Below, piece by piece: positions 15,948 to 25,900 of a stretch of 64,000 nt of DNA (position 1 is its first letter; every line of letters begins with the position of its first letter). Where the stretch lies: contig NZ_JAGGOI010000008.1 in assembly GCF_018614585.1 (NCBI RefSeq), forward strand, positions 143,908 through 207,907, read 5' to 3'. A model generated the notes under the pieces. It searched no databases. It saw only the letters and a program-made list of their open reading frames with translations, and was not told the origin of the DNA. The translations under genes were made by a program, and so were the position numbers. This DNA comes from Streptomyces sp. ISL-1 (GTDB lineage Bacteria > Actinomycetota > Actinomycetes > Streptomycetales > Streptomycetaceae).

Positions 15948-18900
15948 CCCGCGCTCCCCGGACTCTGGTGCCACAACTTCCTTCCCGTGGCGCCCTGTTG
16001 TTCGCCCGGCGGCTGGAGGTCCGCCCAGGGGTTCAGCTCATAGCCCGTCGACAACTGGATCCGGCGGCCACTGTCGGCCGGCGCCTCCCCCTCCGCCGAG
16101 GGCACGGGCGCGGCCAGCCGTGCCGCGACCGCGTCGAGCCCTCCCGTACGCCGCAACTCCACCAGCTCCGCCAGATTCCAGGCCGCCGCGCCGACCACGC
16201 TGAGGCTGCGCGGCCCGCGCCGCTGCACCACCCCGCGTACCAGCAGCAGCCAGGAGTGGAAGACGGTGTGCGCGCACGCGGCGTGGCTGTCGTCGAAGAA
16301 GGCGAGGTCGACCAGGCCCGTGCCGTCGTCGAGCGTGGTGAAGATGACCCGCTTGCCCGACCTGATCGGCGGTGTCTGGGTGGCCGCCTTCGCGCCCGCG
16401 ACCAGCACCGTCTGCCCGTGTCGCGCCGCGCGCAGCCGCTGCGCGGAGACCACGCCGAGCTCCTTGAGGAAGGCATGGTGATCCTCCATCAGATGGCGGG
16501 ACGCGTCCATGCCGAGAACGCCGAGTTCGGCGCTGAGGCGTTCCGCGTCGCCGAGGTCGGGGAGTCCGACCGGGGCGGTCTTCTGCCCGTCGCCCAGGGG
16601 GAGCTGACTGCCGTACGGCCCGGAGCCCGCCCGCGAACCGGACCCTGAACCGCGCTGCCCGCGGTGGAGTTCGGCGAGGTGCAGCAGCAGGTCGCGGCGG
16701 TTGGCGCCGAAGGCGTCCAATCCGCCCACCTGGGCGAGCCGTTCGGCGACCGGACGCCCGGGACGGGCCCGCTGCCAGAAGTCCCGCAGCGAGGAGTAGG
16801 GCTGCCCGGCCTCGATCCGCGCGGCCTCGGCCTCGCTGATGCCGTGGACGTCCGAGAGGGCCAGCCGCAGCCCCCACACGCCCTGGCCGGAAGCCCCACT
16901 ATCAGACACCAGTTCGATTCTATGGGCGACCGCCGACCGGTTCACATCCAGCGGCAGCACCGGCACTCCGCGCCGCCGCGCGTCCGCCAGCAGCAGCCGC
17001 TTCGGGTACATCCCCGGGTCGTGCGTGAGCAGCCCGGCGTAGAAGGCCGCCGGGTGGTGCGCCTTGAGCCACGCCGACTGGTACGTCGGCACCGCGAAGG
17101 CCACCGCGTGCGCCTTGCAGAAGCCGTACGACCCGAAGGCCTCGATGATCTCCCAGGTACGGGCGATCACATCGGGCCCGTACCCCCTGGCCTCGGCGTG
17201 CTGCGCGAACCAGACCTTGATCTTCCCCTGCGACTCGGGGTGGGAGAGCCCGCGCCGCACCCGGTCGGCCTCGTCCCGGCCGCAGCCGGTCATGATGTTC
17301 ACCATCTCGATGATCTGCTCATGGAAGACGACCACCCCGTACGTCTCCTTCAGCGGCCCCTCCAGATCCGGATGCGGATACCGGACGGGCGCCCGGCCGT
17401 GCCTGGCCTCGATGAACGGCCGCACCATGTCGGCGGCGACCGGCCCCGGCCTGAAGAGCGAGATGTCGACGACCAGGTCACCAAAGGTGGCGGGCTGCAG
17501 CCGGCCGACCAGGTCACGCTGGCCCGGCGACTCGATCTGGAAGCAGCCCAGCGTCTCGGCGGACTTGATGAGCCGGTACGTCGCCGGGTCGTCCGGCGGC
17601 ACCTGCTCCGGGTCGTCGATGTCGAGCTCCTCCCCCGTCGCCCGCCGCAGCTCGGCGACCGCGTGTGCCATCGCCGACTGCATCCGCACCCCCAGGACGT
17701 CGAGCTTGAGCAGCCCGAGGTCCTCCACGTCGTCCTTGTCGAACTGCGACATGGGGAAGCCCTCGCCGCTGGTGGGCATCACCGGCGTACGCGCGAGGAG
17801 CGAGGCGTCCGAGAGCAGCACCCCGCACGGATGCATGGCGACCCCGCGCGGCAGCGCGTCCAGCGCCTCGACCAGCTCCCACAGCCGTCCGTACTTCGCC
17901 CTTTCCCGCTGAAACTCCCCTGCCAGTTGACGCAGTTCGGGCAGCTCCTCCATGGCGGCGCGGGCATCGCGGGCGCGGATGTGCGGGAAGGACTTGGCGA
18001 TCCTGTCGATCTCGGCGGGGTCCATGGAGAGCGCGGCGCCCACGTCCCGTACCGCGTGGCGTACCCGGTAGGTCTCGGGCATGGCGACGGTCGCGACCCG
18101 CTCCTCGCCGAAGCGGCCGATGATCGCGCGGTAGACCTCGAGCCGGCGGGCGGACTCCACGTCGATGTCGATGTCGGGCAGCACGACGCGCCGCTTGGAC
18201 AGGAAGCGCTCCATCAGCAGCCCGTGCTCGACGGGGTCGGCGTGCGCGATGCCGAGGAGGTGGTTGACGAGCGAGCCGGCCCCGGAGCCGCGCGCGGCGA
18301 CCCTGATGCCCATTCCCCTCACGTCATCGACGACTTGAGCAACCGTCAGGAAGTACGAGGCATAGCCGTGGTACGCGATGATGTCCAGCTCGCGGTGCAT
18401 CCGCTCCCAGTACTCACGACGGCCGTCATAGCCGCGCAGCATCATCGCGGCGGCGGCGCGGGAGGCCAGCACCCGCTGCGGGGTACGGAGCCCGGCGCCG
18501 ACCAGATGCGGCTCCGGGAAGTGGACGGCGCCGATCCCCAGATCGTCCTCAGGGTCGATCAGACACTCGGCCGCCGTCTCCTCCGTCATGGCGAGCAGCC
18601 GGTACGCGGTGTCGCGCCGGAAGCCGGCGGCCTCGGCGACCCGCTCGGCGGTACGGGCCATCTCGGCCGGTTCCTTGAGCCAGCGCTCCCCGCTGTCGAG
18701 GCCCTTGCGCGGGTCCACGGGCACGAGGCGGCGGGCGGCGTCGAGGACGTCGGCGACCGGGCCCTGCCCCGGGTCTGCGTACCGGACGGCATTGGTGAGC
18801 ACGGCCCGTACGCCCTGTTCGGCGGCGAAGCCGAGGGTGCGGGCGGCGTGCCGCAGCGAGCCGGGTCCGGTGCCCTTGAGGCCGTGATGCACGACTTCCA

Positions 18901-19435
18901 GGCGCAGCCGGTCGCCGTAGCGCTCCAGCCAGGGCACGAGCAGCTTCGCAGCGCGGTCGGGACGGCCGGCGGACAGCGCCCGGCCGATCTCGGAGGTGGG
19001 GCCGAGCAGCGCGGTCAGCCCCTCGCCGTGGTTGTCGCCCCAGGGCAGCAGCGGACTGCCGTCGTCCGCCGCGTGGGCGGCGGTCACCAGCCGGCAGAGC
19101 TCGGCCCAGCCCTCGCGGGACCGGGCGAGGAAGACCGTACGGGGAGCGGACTCGTCCACGAAGGCGCCGCCGCGCACCGGGGTGCGCCGCCTCTCGGTGG
19201 GCCCCTCCTTGCGCGCCCGCTCACCGACCGCGAGGTCCACCCCGAACAGCGGACGCACTCCGGCCTCGGCGCAGGCCTTCGCGAAGCGGACCGTGCCCGC
19301 GACGGTGTCGCGGTCGGTCAGCGCGAGGGCGTCCATGCCCCGCTCGGCGGCGCGCTCGGCAAGCCGTTCCGGGTGCGAGGCCCCATATCGCAGGGAGAAC
19401 CCGGAAACGGTGTGCAGATGCGTGAACCCGGGCAC
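15944..19435 (-). CDS. dnaE2: Error-prone DNA polymerase III alpha subunit DnaE2
   Basis: 1163 residues from GTG 19435, five bases after AGGAGG (a GTG at 19441 lies on the site itself). The PHP domain is N-terminal (FTHLHTVSGFSLRYGASHP), with a truncated metal set typical of DnaE2. Catalytic aspartates lie in LPDIDIDVESARR near residues 416-428, and GDxxxF-type fingers follow. The C-terminal OB fold includes RVIFTTLDDGTGLVDLAFF. It carries out translesion, mutagenic synthesis after DNA damage, with the ImuB-like protein encoded immediately downstream. A LexA-type box precedes it. Confidence 0.95.
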   Translation of the reverse strand: MPGFTHLHTVSGFSLRYGASHPERLAERAAERGMDALALTDRDTVAGTVRFAKACAEAGVRPLFGVDLAVGERARKEGPTERRRTPVRGGAFVDESAPRTVFLARSREGWAELCRLVTAAHAADDGSPLLPWGDNHGEGLTALLGPTSEIGRALSAGRPDRAAKLLVPWLERYGDRLRLEVVHHGLKGTGPGSLRHAARTLGFAAEQGVRAVLTNAVRYADPGQGPVADVLDAARRLVPVDPRKGLDSGERWLKEPAEMARTAERVAEAAGFRRDTAYRLLAMTEETAAECLIDPEDDLGIGAVHFPEPHLVGAGLRTPQRVLASRAAAAMMLRGYDGRREYWERMHRELDIIAYHGYASYFLTVAQVVDDVRGMGIRVAARGSGAGSLVNHLLGIAHADPVEHGLLMERFLSKRRVVLPDIDIDVESARRLEVYRAIIGRFGEERVATVAMPETYRVRHAVRDVGAALSMDPAEIDRIAKSFPHIRARDARAAMEELPELRQLAGEFQRERAKYGRLWELVEALDALPRGVAMHPCGVLLSDASLLARTPVMPTSGEGFPMSQFDKDDVEDLGLLKLDVLGVRMQSAMAHAVAELRRATGEELDIDDPEQVPPDDPATYRLIKSAETLGCFQIESPGQRDLVGRLQPATFGDLVVDISLFRPGPVAADMVRPFIEARHGRAPVRYPHPDLEGPLKETYGVVVFHEQIIEMVNIMTGCGRDEADRVRRGLSHPESQGKIKVWFAQHAEARGYGPDVIARTWEIIEAFGSYGFCKAHAVAFAVPTYQSAWLKAHHPAAFYAGLLTHDPGMYPKRLLLADARRRGVPVLPLDVNRSAVAHRIELVSDSGASGQGVWGLRLALSDVHGISEAEAARIEAGQPYSSLRDFWQRARPGRPVAERLAQVGGLDAFGANRRDLLLHLAELHRGQRGSGSGSRAGSGPYGSQLPLGDGQKTAPVGLPDLGDAERLSAELGVLGMDASRHLMEDHHAFLKELGVVSAQRLRAARHGQTVLVAGAKAATQTPPIRSGKRVIFTTLDDGTGLVDLAFFDDSHAACAHTVFHSWLLLVRGVVQRRGPRSLSVVGAAAWNLAELVELRRTGGLDAVAARLAAPVPSAEGEAPADSGRRIQLSTGYELNPWADLQPPGEQQGATGRKLWHQSPGSAG

Positions 19436-19493
19436 CCGCACCTCCTGGATCAGTCCGTCTCACCTCCCCCTGCCTCCACCATAGACCAAGTTT

Positions 19494-19507
19494 CGAACAT
19501 GCGTGCG
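19494..19507. promoter_or_regulatory. LexA (SOS) box upstream of dnaE2
   Basis: CGAACATGCGTGCG matches the Gram-positive/actinobacterial SOS operator CGAAC-N4-GTTCG with one half-site mismatch (GTGCG for GTTCG). It lies about 60 bases before the dnaE2 start. It implies damage induction of dnaE2 and the coupled imuB-like gene. Confidence 0.6.
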
Positions 19508-19618
19508 ACACGTGGCGCATCGGCCATTCGACCTCGTCCCACCTGCGTGAACACCGGACGCAGGGCTTCTTCGAGGACAGCGCGCCCGAACCACGGAAGG
19601 GCCGAAGCGGCAAAAACA

Positions 19619-19647
19619 GGTCCGGCCCGCCAGAGGCGGGCCGGACC
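19619..19647 (-). terminator. Intrinsic terminator of the streptogrisin-like protease gene
   Basis: A perfect 13-bp stem GGTCCGGCCCGCC/GGCGGGCCGGACC with a three-base loop is followed on the minus strand by TGTTTTTG. It lies 22 bases after the protease stop. Confidence 0.9.
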
Positions 19648-19668
19648 AGAAGGAGGTGCGGGAGAACG

Positions 19669-20757
19669 TCAGCCGATCTCGGCTCCGAACGCGCTCAGCG
19701 CTTCCGGCACCGGCTGGAAGAAGGTCTCGCCGCCCGAGGAGCAGTCGCCGCTGCCGCCCGAGGTCAGACCGATCGCGGTGTCACCCGCGAAGAGCGAGCC
19801 GCCGCTGTCGCCCGGCTCGGCGCAGACCGTGGTCTGGATGAGACCGTTGACGATGTCCCCGTTGCCGTAGTTCACGGTGGCGTCGAGCCCGGTGACCTCA
19901 CCGTCGTGCACCTGGGTGGTGGAGCCGCTGCGCTGCACCTTCATACCGACGGTCGCCTCACCCGCCTTGGTGATCGCCTGCGAGCTGCCGTTGTAGAGGT
20001 TGACCTCGCTCGGGTGCTCGGTGCTGCCGCTGTACTTGACGAGCGCGAAGTCGTTCTCGGGGAACTGCGAGTCGACCATCGAGCCGATCGCAGCGCCGCC
20101 CGCCGAGTCGGACCACTCGCTGCCGGCCTGCCCGCAGTGTCCCGCGGTGATGAAGTGCGGCTCGCCGTCCTTGACCACGTTGAAGCCGAGCGAACAGCGT
20201 CCGCCGCCGGAGTGGATGGCGTCGCCGCCCGCGATCAGGGGCTTGAACTCCCCGGCGGACTTCTTCAGTTCGGCCTTGCCGCCCAGACCCTTGACGACCT
20301 GGCTGAGCTTGTCCCACGACGCGCCCTTGACCGTACGGTCGGCGGTGACGACGACCTTGTTGGTGACCGGGTCGACGGCCCAGGAAGTACCGGGGATGGT
20401 CGCCTTGACCGTGAGGGTCTGCCGGGCGGTCTTCAGCTCGGCGAGGGTGTTCTCCACGATTCTGGCCTTGCCGCCCGCCTTGCGCACGGTCTCGGCAGCC
20501 GTATCGTCGACGACGTTCACCACGAGTGCCTTGGTGTCGGCGTCGTAGTACGCGCCGGCCGCGTCGGCGCCCAGGTCCTTGCTGAGGGTGGAGCCAAGGT
20601 TTCCGGCCGCGACCGAGGACAGCGTCTTGGCGACGAACTGGTCAGTGTCGTCACTGGCGTTCGCACTCTGGAAGGTGAGGCCCGCGGCTACCAGCGCGAC
20701 GACCGCGCCGCCTGCGATTGCCGCTTTCCTCTTGGGTATGCGTCGGTGCTTCAACAT
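19669..20757 (-). CDS. Streptogrisin-like S1 family serine protease with pro-domain
   Basis: 362 residues from ATG 20757 with AGGAGGTC upstream. Order: signal peptide (basic start, then AAIAGGAVVALVAAGLTFQSANA); an alpha-lytic-protease-type pro-domain to about residue 175; mature protease beginning near LIAGGDAIHSG. The triad is visible as TAGHC (His about 205), ENDFALV (Asp about 235) and GDSGG (Ser about 316), with paired cysteines. It is an exported, self-processed chymotrypsin-fold protease. The pro-domain is longer than that of the second copy at 33.4 kb, closer to streptogrisin C/D types. Confidence 0.93.
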   Translation of the reverse strand: MLKHRRIPKRKAAIAGGAVVALVAAGLTFQSANASDDTDQFVAKTLSSVAAGNLGSTLSKDLGADAAGAYYDADTKALVVNVVDDTAAETVRKAGGKARIVENTLAELKTARQTLTVKATIPGTSWAVDPVTNKVVVTADRTVKGASWDKLSQVVKGLGGKAELKKSAGEFKPLIAGGDAIHSGGGRCSLGFNVVKDGEPHFITAGHCGQAGSEWSDSAGGAAIGSMVDSQFPENDFALVKYSGSTEHPSEVNLYNGSSQAITKAGEATVGMKVQRSGSTTQVHDGEVTGLDATVNYGNGDIVNGLIQTTVCAEPGDSGGSLFAGDTAIGLTSGGSGDCSSGGETFFQPVPEALSAFGAEIG

Positions 20758-20830
20758 CGACCTCCTGTGGGGGCCGCGTCCGGACAAGTGGGGTGTCAGA
20801 ACACGGAGGATGAGGCGCCCACTATTCCGA

Positions 20831-20842
20831 TACCGATCGGTA
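20831..20842. promoter_or_regulatory. Palindrome in the protease promoter region
   Basis: TACCGATCGGTA is a perfect 12-bp palindrome about 75 bases before the protease start. It could be a dimeric repressor site; no regulator is implied by the window. Confidence 0.3.
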
Positions 20843-20976
20843 GCACACAAGGTCGACTTCAGGACGCGCACACGACAACGCGAGGGCGTTCACAGTGCCT
20901 TCACAGAAAGCGTCCCCACTGGTCGGTTTCGTTTGCGAACACCGCCTGCAACCAGGCCATGGGCAGCGCGTAAGGA

Positions 20977-21789
20977 CTAGTCCTGTCCTGTTCTCGTCGG
21001 CGCGGGTCCGGTTTCCTTGGGCGGCAGCGGCTGTTGGGCCCGTTCCAGGAAGCGCAGCAGTTCGACGGGGAAGGGCAGTACGAGGGTCGAGTTCTTCTCC
21101 GCGGCAACCGCTACCACGGTCTGGAGCAGCCGCAGCTGAAGCGCGGCGGGCTGTTCCGCCATCACCCCGGCGGCCTCCGCCAGCTTCTTGGATGCCTGGA
21201 GTTCGGCGTCCGCGTTGATGACCCGGGCCCGCCGCTCACGGTCAGCCTCCGCCTGCCGCGCCATCGACCGCTTCATGGCCTCCGGCAGCGAGACATCCTT
21301 GATCTCCACCCGGTCGATCTGCACACCCCACCCGATCGCCGGACTGTCGATCATCAACTCCAGCCCCTGATTCAGCTTCTCGCGATTCGACAGCAGATCA
21401 TCCAGATCACTCTTCCCGATGATCGACCGCAACGACGTCTGCGCCATCTGCGAGACCGCGAACCGGTAATCCTCCACCTGCACCACAGCATCAGCGGCGT
21501 CGACGACCTTGAAATAGATCACCGCGTCGACCCGCACCGTCACGTTGTCCCGGGTGATCCCGTCCTGCGCGGGCACCGGCATCGTCACGATCTGCAGATT
21601 GACCTTACGCAGCCGGTCCACAAACGGCACGATCATGGTGAAACCCGGGCCACGCACCGAGGACTTGAGCCTTCCCAGCCGGAAGACCACGCCTCGCTCG
21701 TACTGATTGACCACCCGGGCCGCCGCCATCACATAGACGACGCCCGCGGACGCGACGGCCACGCCGGCCGTCACCAATGCCTCTACCAT
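20977..21789 (-). CDS. SPFH/band 7 (slipin-like) membrane protein
   Basis: 270 residues from ATG 21789, AGGGGGCC upstream. One N-terminal membrane helix (VEALVTAGVAVASAGVVYVMAA) is followed by the SPFH domain: QYERGVVFRLGR, GPGFTMIVPFVDRLRKVNLQ, NVTVRVDAVIYFKV. A charged helical region rich in Ala/Glu/Arg after residue 185 is the usual oligomerising coil. It is a slipin/stomatin relative that scaffolds membrane microdomains. The usual partner NfeD-type protease is not adjacent. Confidence 0.92.
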   Translation of the reverse strand: MVEALVTAGVAVASAGVVYVMAAARVVNQYERGVVFRLGRLKSSVRGPGFTMIVPFVDRLRKVNLQIVTMPVPAQDGITRDNVTVRVDAVIYFKVVDAADAVVQVEDYRFAVSQMAQTSLRSIIGKSDLDDLLSNREKLNQGLELMIDSPAIGWGVQIDRVEIKDVSLPEAMKRSMARQAEADRERRARVINADAELQASKKLAEAAGVMAEQPAALQLRLLQTVVAVAAEKNSTLVLPFPVELLRFLERAQQPLPPKETGPAPTRTGQD

Positions 21790-21910
21790 CACGGCCCCCT
21801 GGGGTGCGATGTGGACGCGTCTGCGCGTACCTCTTCGACGGTAACCCCCAAATGACGTCAAAGGCAGTCCCAGTCAGGGCCCTGATGGGTAATCATCGAA
21901 CCGGTGGGGA

Positions 21911-22831
21911 ATGCCAAGGCTCACCATGCCTGCACGGGGCACTTACGACGAAGGGGGCTCGGGAGTGCGACGTCGGATGCGCGCGGCGGACGGGCGGCAT
22001 CTGATGGTGGAACGACTGGGCGATCCGCGCGGCAGACCGGTGTTCCTGCTGCACGGCACCCCCGGCAGCCGGCTGGGCCCGGCGCCGCGCGGCATGGTGC
22101 TGTACCAGCGCGGCACGCAGTTGATCGCGTACGACCGCCCCGGCTACGGCGGTTCGGACCGGCTGGCGGGACGCAGCGTCGCCGATGTCGCCCAGGACGT
22201 ACGGGCGATCGCCGACGAGCTCGGCCTGGAGCGGTTCGCCGTGGTGGGCCGCTCGGGCGGCGCACCGCACGCACTGGCCTGCGCGGCCCTGATGCCGGAG
22301 CGGATCACCCGCACCGCCGCTCTGGTGACGCTCGCGCCCAGGGACGCCGATGGACTCGACTGGTTCGAGGGCATGGCCGCGTCCAATGTCCTGGAGTACA
22401 CCAGGGCGTCGGACGACCCGGCAGGGCTGACCGAGCGGTTCATCCTGCGCTCCGCCGAGATCAGGAAGGACCCGGTCCGGCTCCTCGACGATCTGCGCAG
22501 GGAGCTGACCGAATCCGACCGGATGGTGGTGTCGGACGCGGGCGTCAGGTCCATGCTGCTACGCAACTACCAGGAGGCGCTGCGCACTTCCGCGTACGGC
22601 TGGATCGACGACGCACTCGCCTTCTGCAGCCCATGGGGCTTCGACCCGGCCGACATCAAGGGCCCGGTGATGCTCTGGCACGGCGAGAAGGACGTCTTCT
22701 CACCCGTGGGCCACTCCCGCTGGCTGGCGCAGCGCATCCCCGGCGCGACGGCCGTACTCGAACCGACCGCCGCGCACTTCGACGCTCTGCATGCGCTGCC
22801 GCGGATCTTGACGTGGCTGCTGGAGAGGTGA
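21911..22831 (+). CDS. Alpha/beta hydrolase
   Basis: 306 residues if ATG 21911 is used; ATG 21926 or GTG 21965 have better-placed purine-rich sites and are plausible real starts. The oxyanion HGTPGSR, nucleophile elbow GRSGG (Ser near residue 117), acid in WHGEKDVFSP and late His in AAHFDALH form a complete triad. It resembles cytoplasmic esterase/epoxide hydrolase-type enzymes. Substrate unknown. It converges on fxsT across a palindromic element. Confidence 0.88.
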   Translation: MPRLTMPARGTYDEGGSGVRRRMRAADGRHLMVERLGDPRGRPVFLLHGTPGSRLGPAPRGMVLYQRGTQLIAYDRPGYGGSDRLAGRSVADVAQDVRAIADELGLERFAVVGRSGGAPHALACAALMPERITRTAALVTLAPRDADGLDWFEGMAASNVLEYTRASDDPAGLTERFILRSAEIRKDPVRLLDDLRRELTESDRMVVSDAGVRSMLLRNYQEALRTSAYGWIDDALAFCSPWGFDPADIKGPVMLWHGEKDVFSPVGHSRWLAQRIPGATAVLEPTAAHFDALHALPRILTWLLER

Positions 22832-22866
22832 CGGGGTGACCGGGGCCGCCCGGCAGCCGGTTTTGT

Positions 22867-22975
22867 CCTCAATCGCCGGACAGGCTCGGAAATCAAGCCC
22901 CTCCGGCGATTGAGGCGTTGGGGGTCCCCCCACGCCCGCAGGGCGTAGGGGGAGGGTCCGGGGCGGAGCCCCTGG
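22867..22975. repeat. Composite palindromic intergenic element
   Basis: Three hairpins follow each other: CCTCAATCGCCGGA/TCCGGCGATTGAGG (22867-22915, perfect 14-bp stem), CCCCCACGCCC/GGGCGTAGGGGG (22926-22952) and GGGGC/GCCCC (22958-22972). The first and last parts are of a kind seen repeatedly between Streptomyces genes. It lies between convergent genes and may terminate both. Confidence 0.65.
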
Positions 22976-22976
22976 G

Positions 22977-25900
22977 TCAGACGGAAAGCGGCTCCAGATC
23001 GCGGTGCACCCTGCGTTCGTCCCGCGCGATCCTGGTCAGCGCGTGCTCCTCGCCGAGCAGCCGCTGCAGCTCCGCCACCGTCTCCGCCCGTACACGCGCG
23101 GCCTCGTCCTTGCGGCCGAGCAGGCCGAGCGTGACGGACATGTTGGAGACGATGCCGAGCACCTCGGGATGGTGCGGGCCCAGCACCTCGCGCAGCCGGC
23201 TCACGGTCCGCTGCTCGATCTCCAGCGCCTCCTCCAGACCGCCCAGATCAGCAAGCGCGTTGGCGAGGTTGATGGTGCTGTACAGGGCGTGCGGATGGTT
23301 CTCGCCCAGGACCTCCCGCATCGTCCTGGACGCCTTCGCCAGTAGCTGTTCCGCGGCTTCCGGAGCGCCGCAGCCCCACTGGAAGATGCCCAGGTTGTTG
23401 AGGGCGGCGAGGGTGTACGGGTGCCGCTCCCCCGGCACCTTCATGTACTGGTCCACGACCTCCTGCGACAGATCCCGCGCCGCGACCGGCTCCCCTGCCG
23501 CGAACAGGTCGGCCGCCAGATTCAGATCGCAGGCGAGCGAGTCCGGGTTGGCCGATGTGTACTTGGCGCGATAGCGGTTGCGGGTGGCCGTCGTCAGCCG
23601 CCGCGCGTCCTCGATCCGCCCGGCCCTGCGCAGCGAGACGGCGAGGCTCTTGGCCGCCGCCAGCGTGCCCGGGAAGGCCCGGCCGAGCTGCTCCTTGTAG
23701 AGCTCGTAGGTCCGGCTGAGCAGCGCGACCGAGTCCTCGTACCGTCCGACTTCCCGCAGGTCACGGGCGAGGTTCATGGCCGAGGAGAGGGTGTACGGAT
23801 GCTCCGGGCCGAGCACTTCGGTGCGCCGGTCGAAGACCTCCTGGTCGATCTCGCGGGCCCGCGCGTACTGGCCGACCATGCGCAGATTCAGCGCCAGGTT
23901 GTTGGCGGCCGCGAGCGTACGCGGATGGGACTCGTGGAAGATCTGGCTGAATCCCTCGTGCGCCTCGGTCGCCAGCTCCATCGCCCTGCCGTACTGGCCG
24001 AGGGTGCCGAGGTCCATCGCGAGACCGCTCGTGGTCATGTACGTATGCGGATGGGAGGGACCCAGCACCGCCTGCTGACGCTCCAGGGTCACCTCGTCCA
24101 GCTCCTTGGCCTCCACATAACGGCCTTGCGAGCGAAGGATGTTGGAGAGGTGGAAGCGCAGATAGAGATACTGCAGATCGTCATTGCCCAGCATCTCGCG
24201 CCAGATCTCGCGCAGTTCGTCGGCGAGCGTGTACGCCGCGTTCAGGTCGCCGCGCTTCCACAGATAGCGCACCCGGTCGATCATCAGCCGGCGCGTCTCG
24301 GGCTCCTTGCAGAACCTGGCCTCGGAGGTGCCGAGGTGCGGCCAGATGCTGGCGAACCGCGGCCAGGTCTCGGGGTTGTCGATCGGCTCGTCGTCGTCGG
24401 GCCGCGCGCCCGCGAGGACCCGGTGGACGGCGTGCCGAGCGTCCCGCTGCTCCTGTTCGGTCAGCTGGGCACGGATGACCGCCTGCACCAGTCGGTGCAC
24501 CTGGATGCTGTTGGAGACCTGGTCGACCTTGGCCAGCGCGAACCGGCCGATCTCCCGGATGACCCGGCCGAGCACCAGCTTCTCCTGCAGCGAGGCGTCG
24601 TACGGCTTGAGCGCGTCGATCATCTCCTTGCTGTAGAGAAGGTTCGCGGAAATCGGTTCGGGGGCGAAGAAGGCGCAGAGCTGCAGGAGGCGCACCGCGG
24701 CGGGCGAGCGCTCCTTGAGCCGTTCGATGGAGACGTTCCAGGTCGCGGCGACCGGCTCGGGATATCCGACGGGCTGATTGAGCGCGAGGACGCTCGCGGC
24801 CTGTTCCCTGAGCTGTTCCAGATACGCGGCGACGGGTGTGGCGGTCTCCGCGATCCAGGCCGCGGCCTGTTCGACGGCGAGCGGCAGGTCGCCGACGGCG
24901 GTGGCGACCTGGTCGGCGTCCACGATGCTCAGTCCGCGGGCCCGCCGCTGAAGGTGCTCGATGGACTCCTCGCGCAGGAATACGTCGACGGGCAGCGCGT
25001 CCCCGTACTGCGACCAGGTCTGGTTCCTGGAGGTGACCAGGATGTGCCCGGGCCCCTGCGGCGGGAAGAAGCGCTTGAGCTGCTCGGGGTCGTCGGCGTT
25101 GTCGAAGACCAGCAGCCAGCGGGAGGACGGCACTCCGCGCCGCAGCAGGTCGATGGCCTCCTGCGAGGCGGCCGCCATGTCCTCGCCGCCCTGGGCGCCG
25201 AGCCGGACAGCGAGTTCGGCGAGTCCGGCGACCACGTCGTCGGGCTGCTCGGAGGAGATCCACCACACCAGGTCGTAGTCGGCCATGAACCGGTGGACGT
25301 ACTCCAGGGCGACCTGGGTCTTGCCGACGCCGCCGAGTCCGTACAGGGTCTGCGGCTGGGGCAGCACCGCGGCCACCGCCATTCCGCCGCCGAGCTGGTC
25401 GCGCATCCGCTCCAGCACCACCGAGCGTCCGGTGAAGCCGGGGTTGCGGGGCGGCGCGTTCCAGATCTTCGGCACGGTGCCGGGGAAGCGCGGTCCCGGC
25501 GAGGCGCTGTCGTGGAGCTGGACCGGGCGGTCCAGCGCGCGCAGCAGCGCGGTGGTGGCGTGCACCTCGTCGAGCCGGAAGAGATCCACCGGGTTGCGGT
25601 CGATGTACGGGGTGGTGAGCCGGACGTCGCCGACCCGGATCGGCAGCAGATGGTGCCTGCCGCCGCCGGGGTCCTCGGCAGCCGCCCGTGACCAGAGTTC
25701 CACCGCGGGGGCGGACTTGAGATATGCGCCGGACAGCAGCACCACGGTGCGGGCGGCGTTCTCCGCGGCGAGTTCGGCCGGGTCGGCCGGATCGCGTTCA
25801 ATGGAGACGTCGCGCGGCACGACCCGGAATCCGGCCCTGGTGAGCAGATACTCCACCCAGTCGGCCCACATGCGGTTCTCGGCGACATAGCTGAGGAAGA

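Noticed and set aside
16664..19870. A reading frame of more than 1000 codons on the plus strand opposite dnaE2
   Set aside because: High-GC antisense frame with Arg/Gly/His-rich composition, no ribosome-binding site and no family motif; dnaE2 on the other strand is certain.
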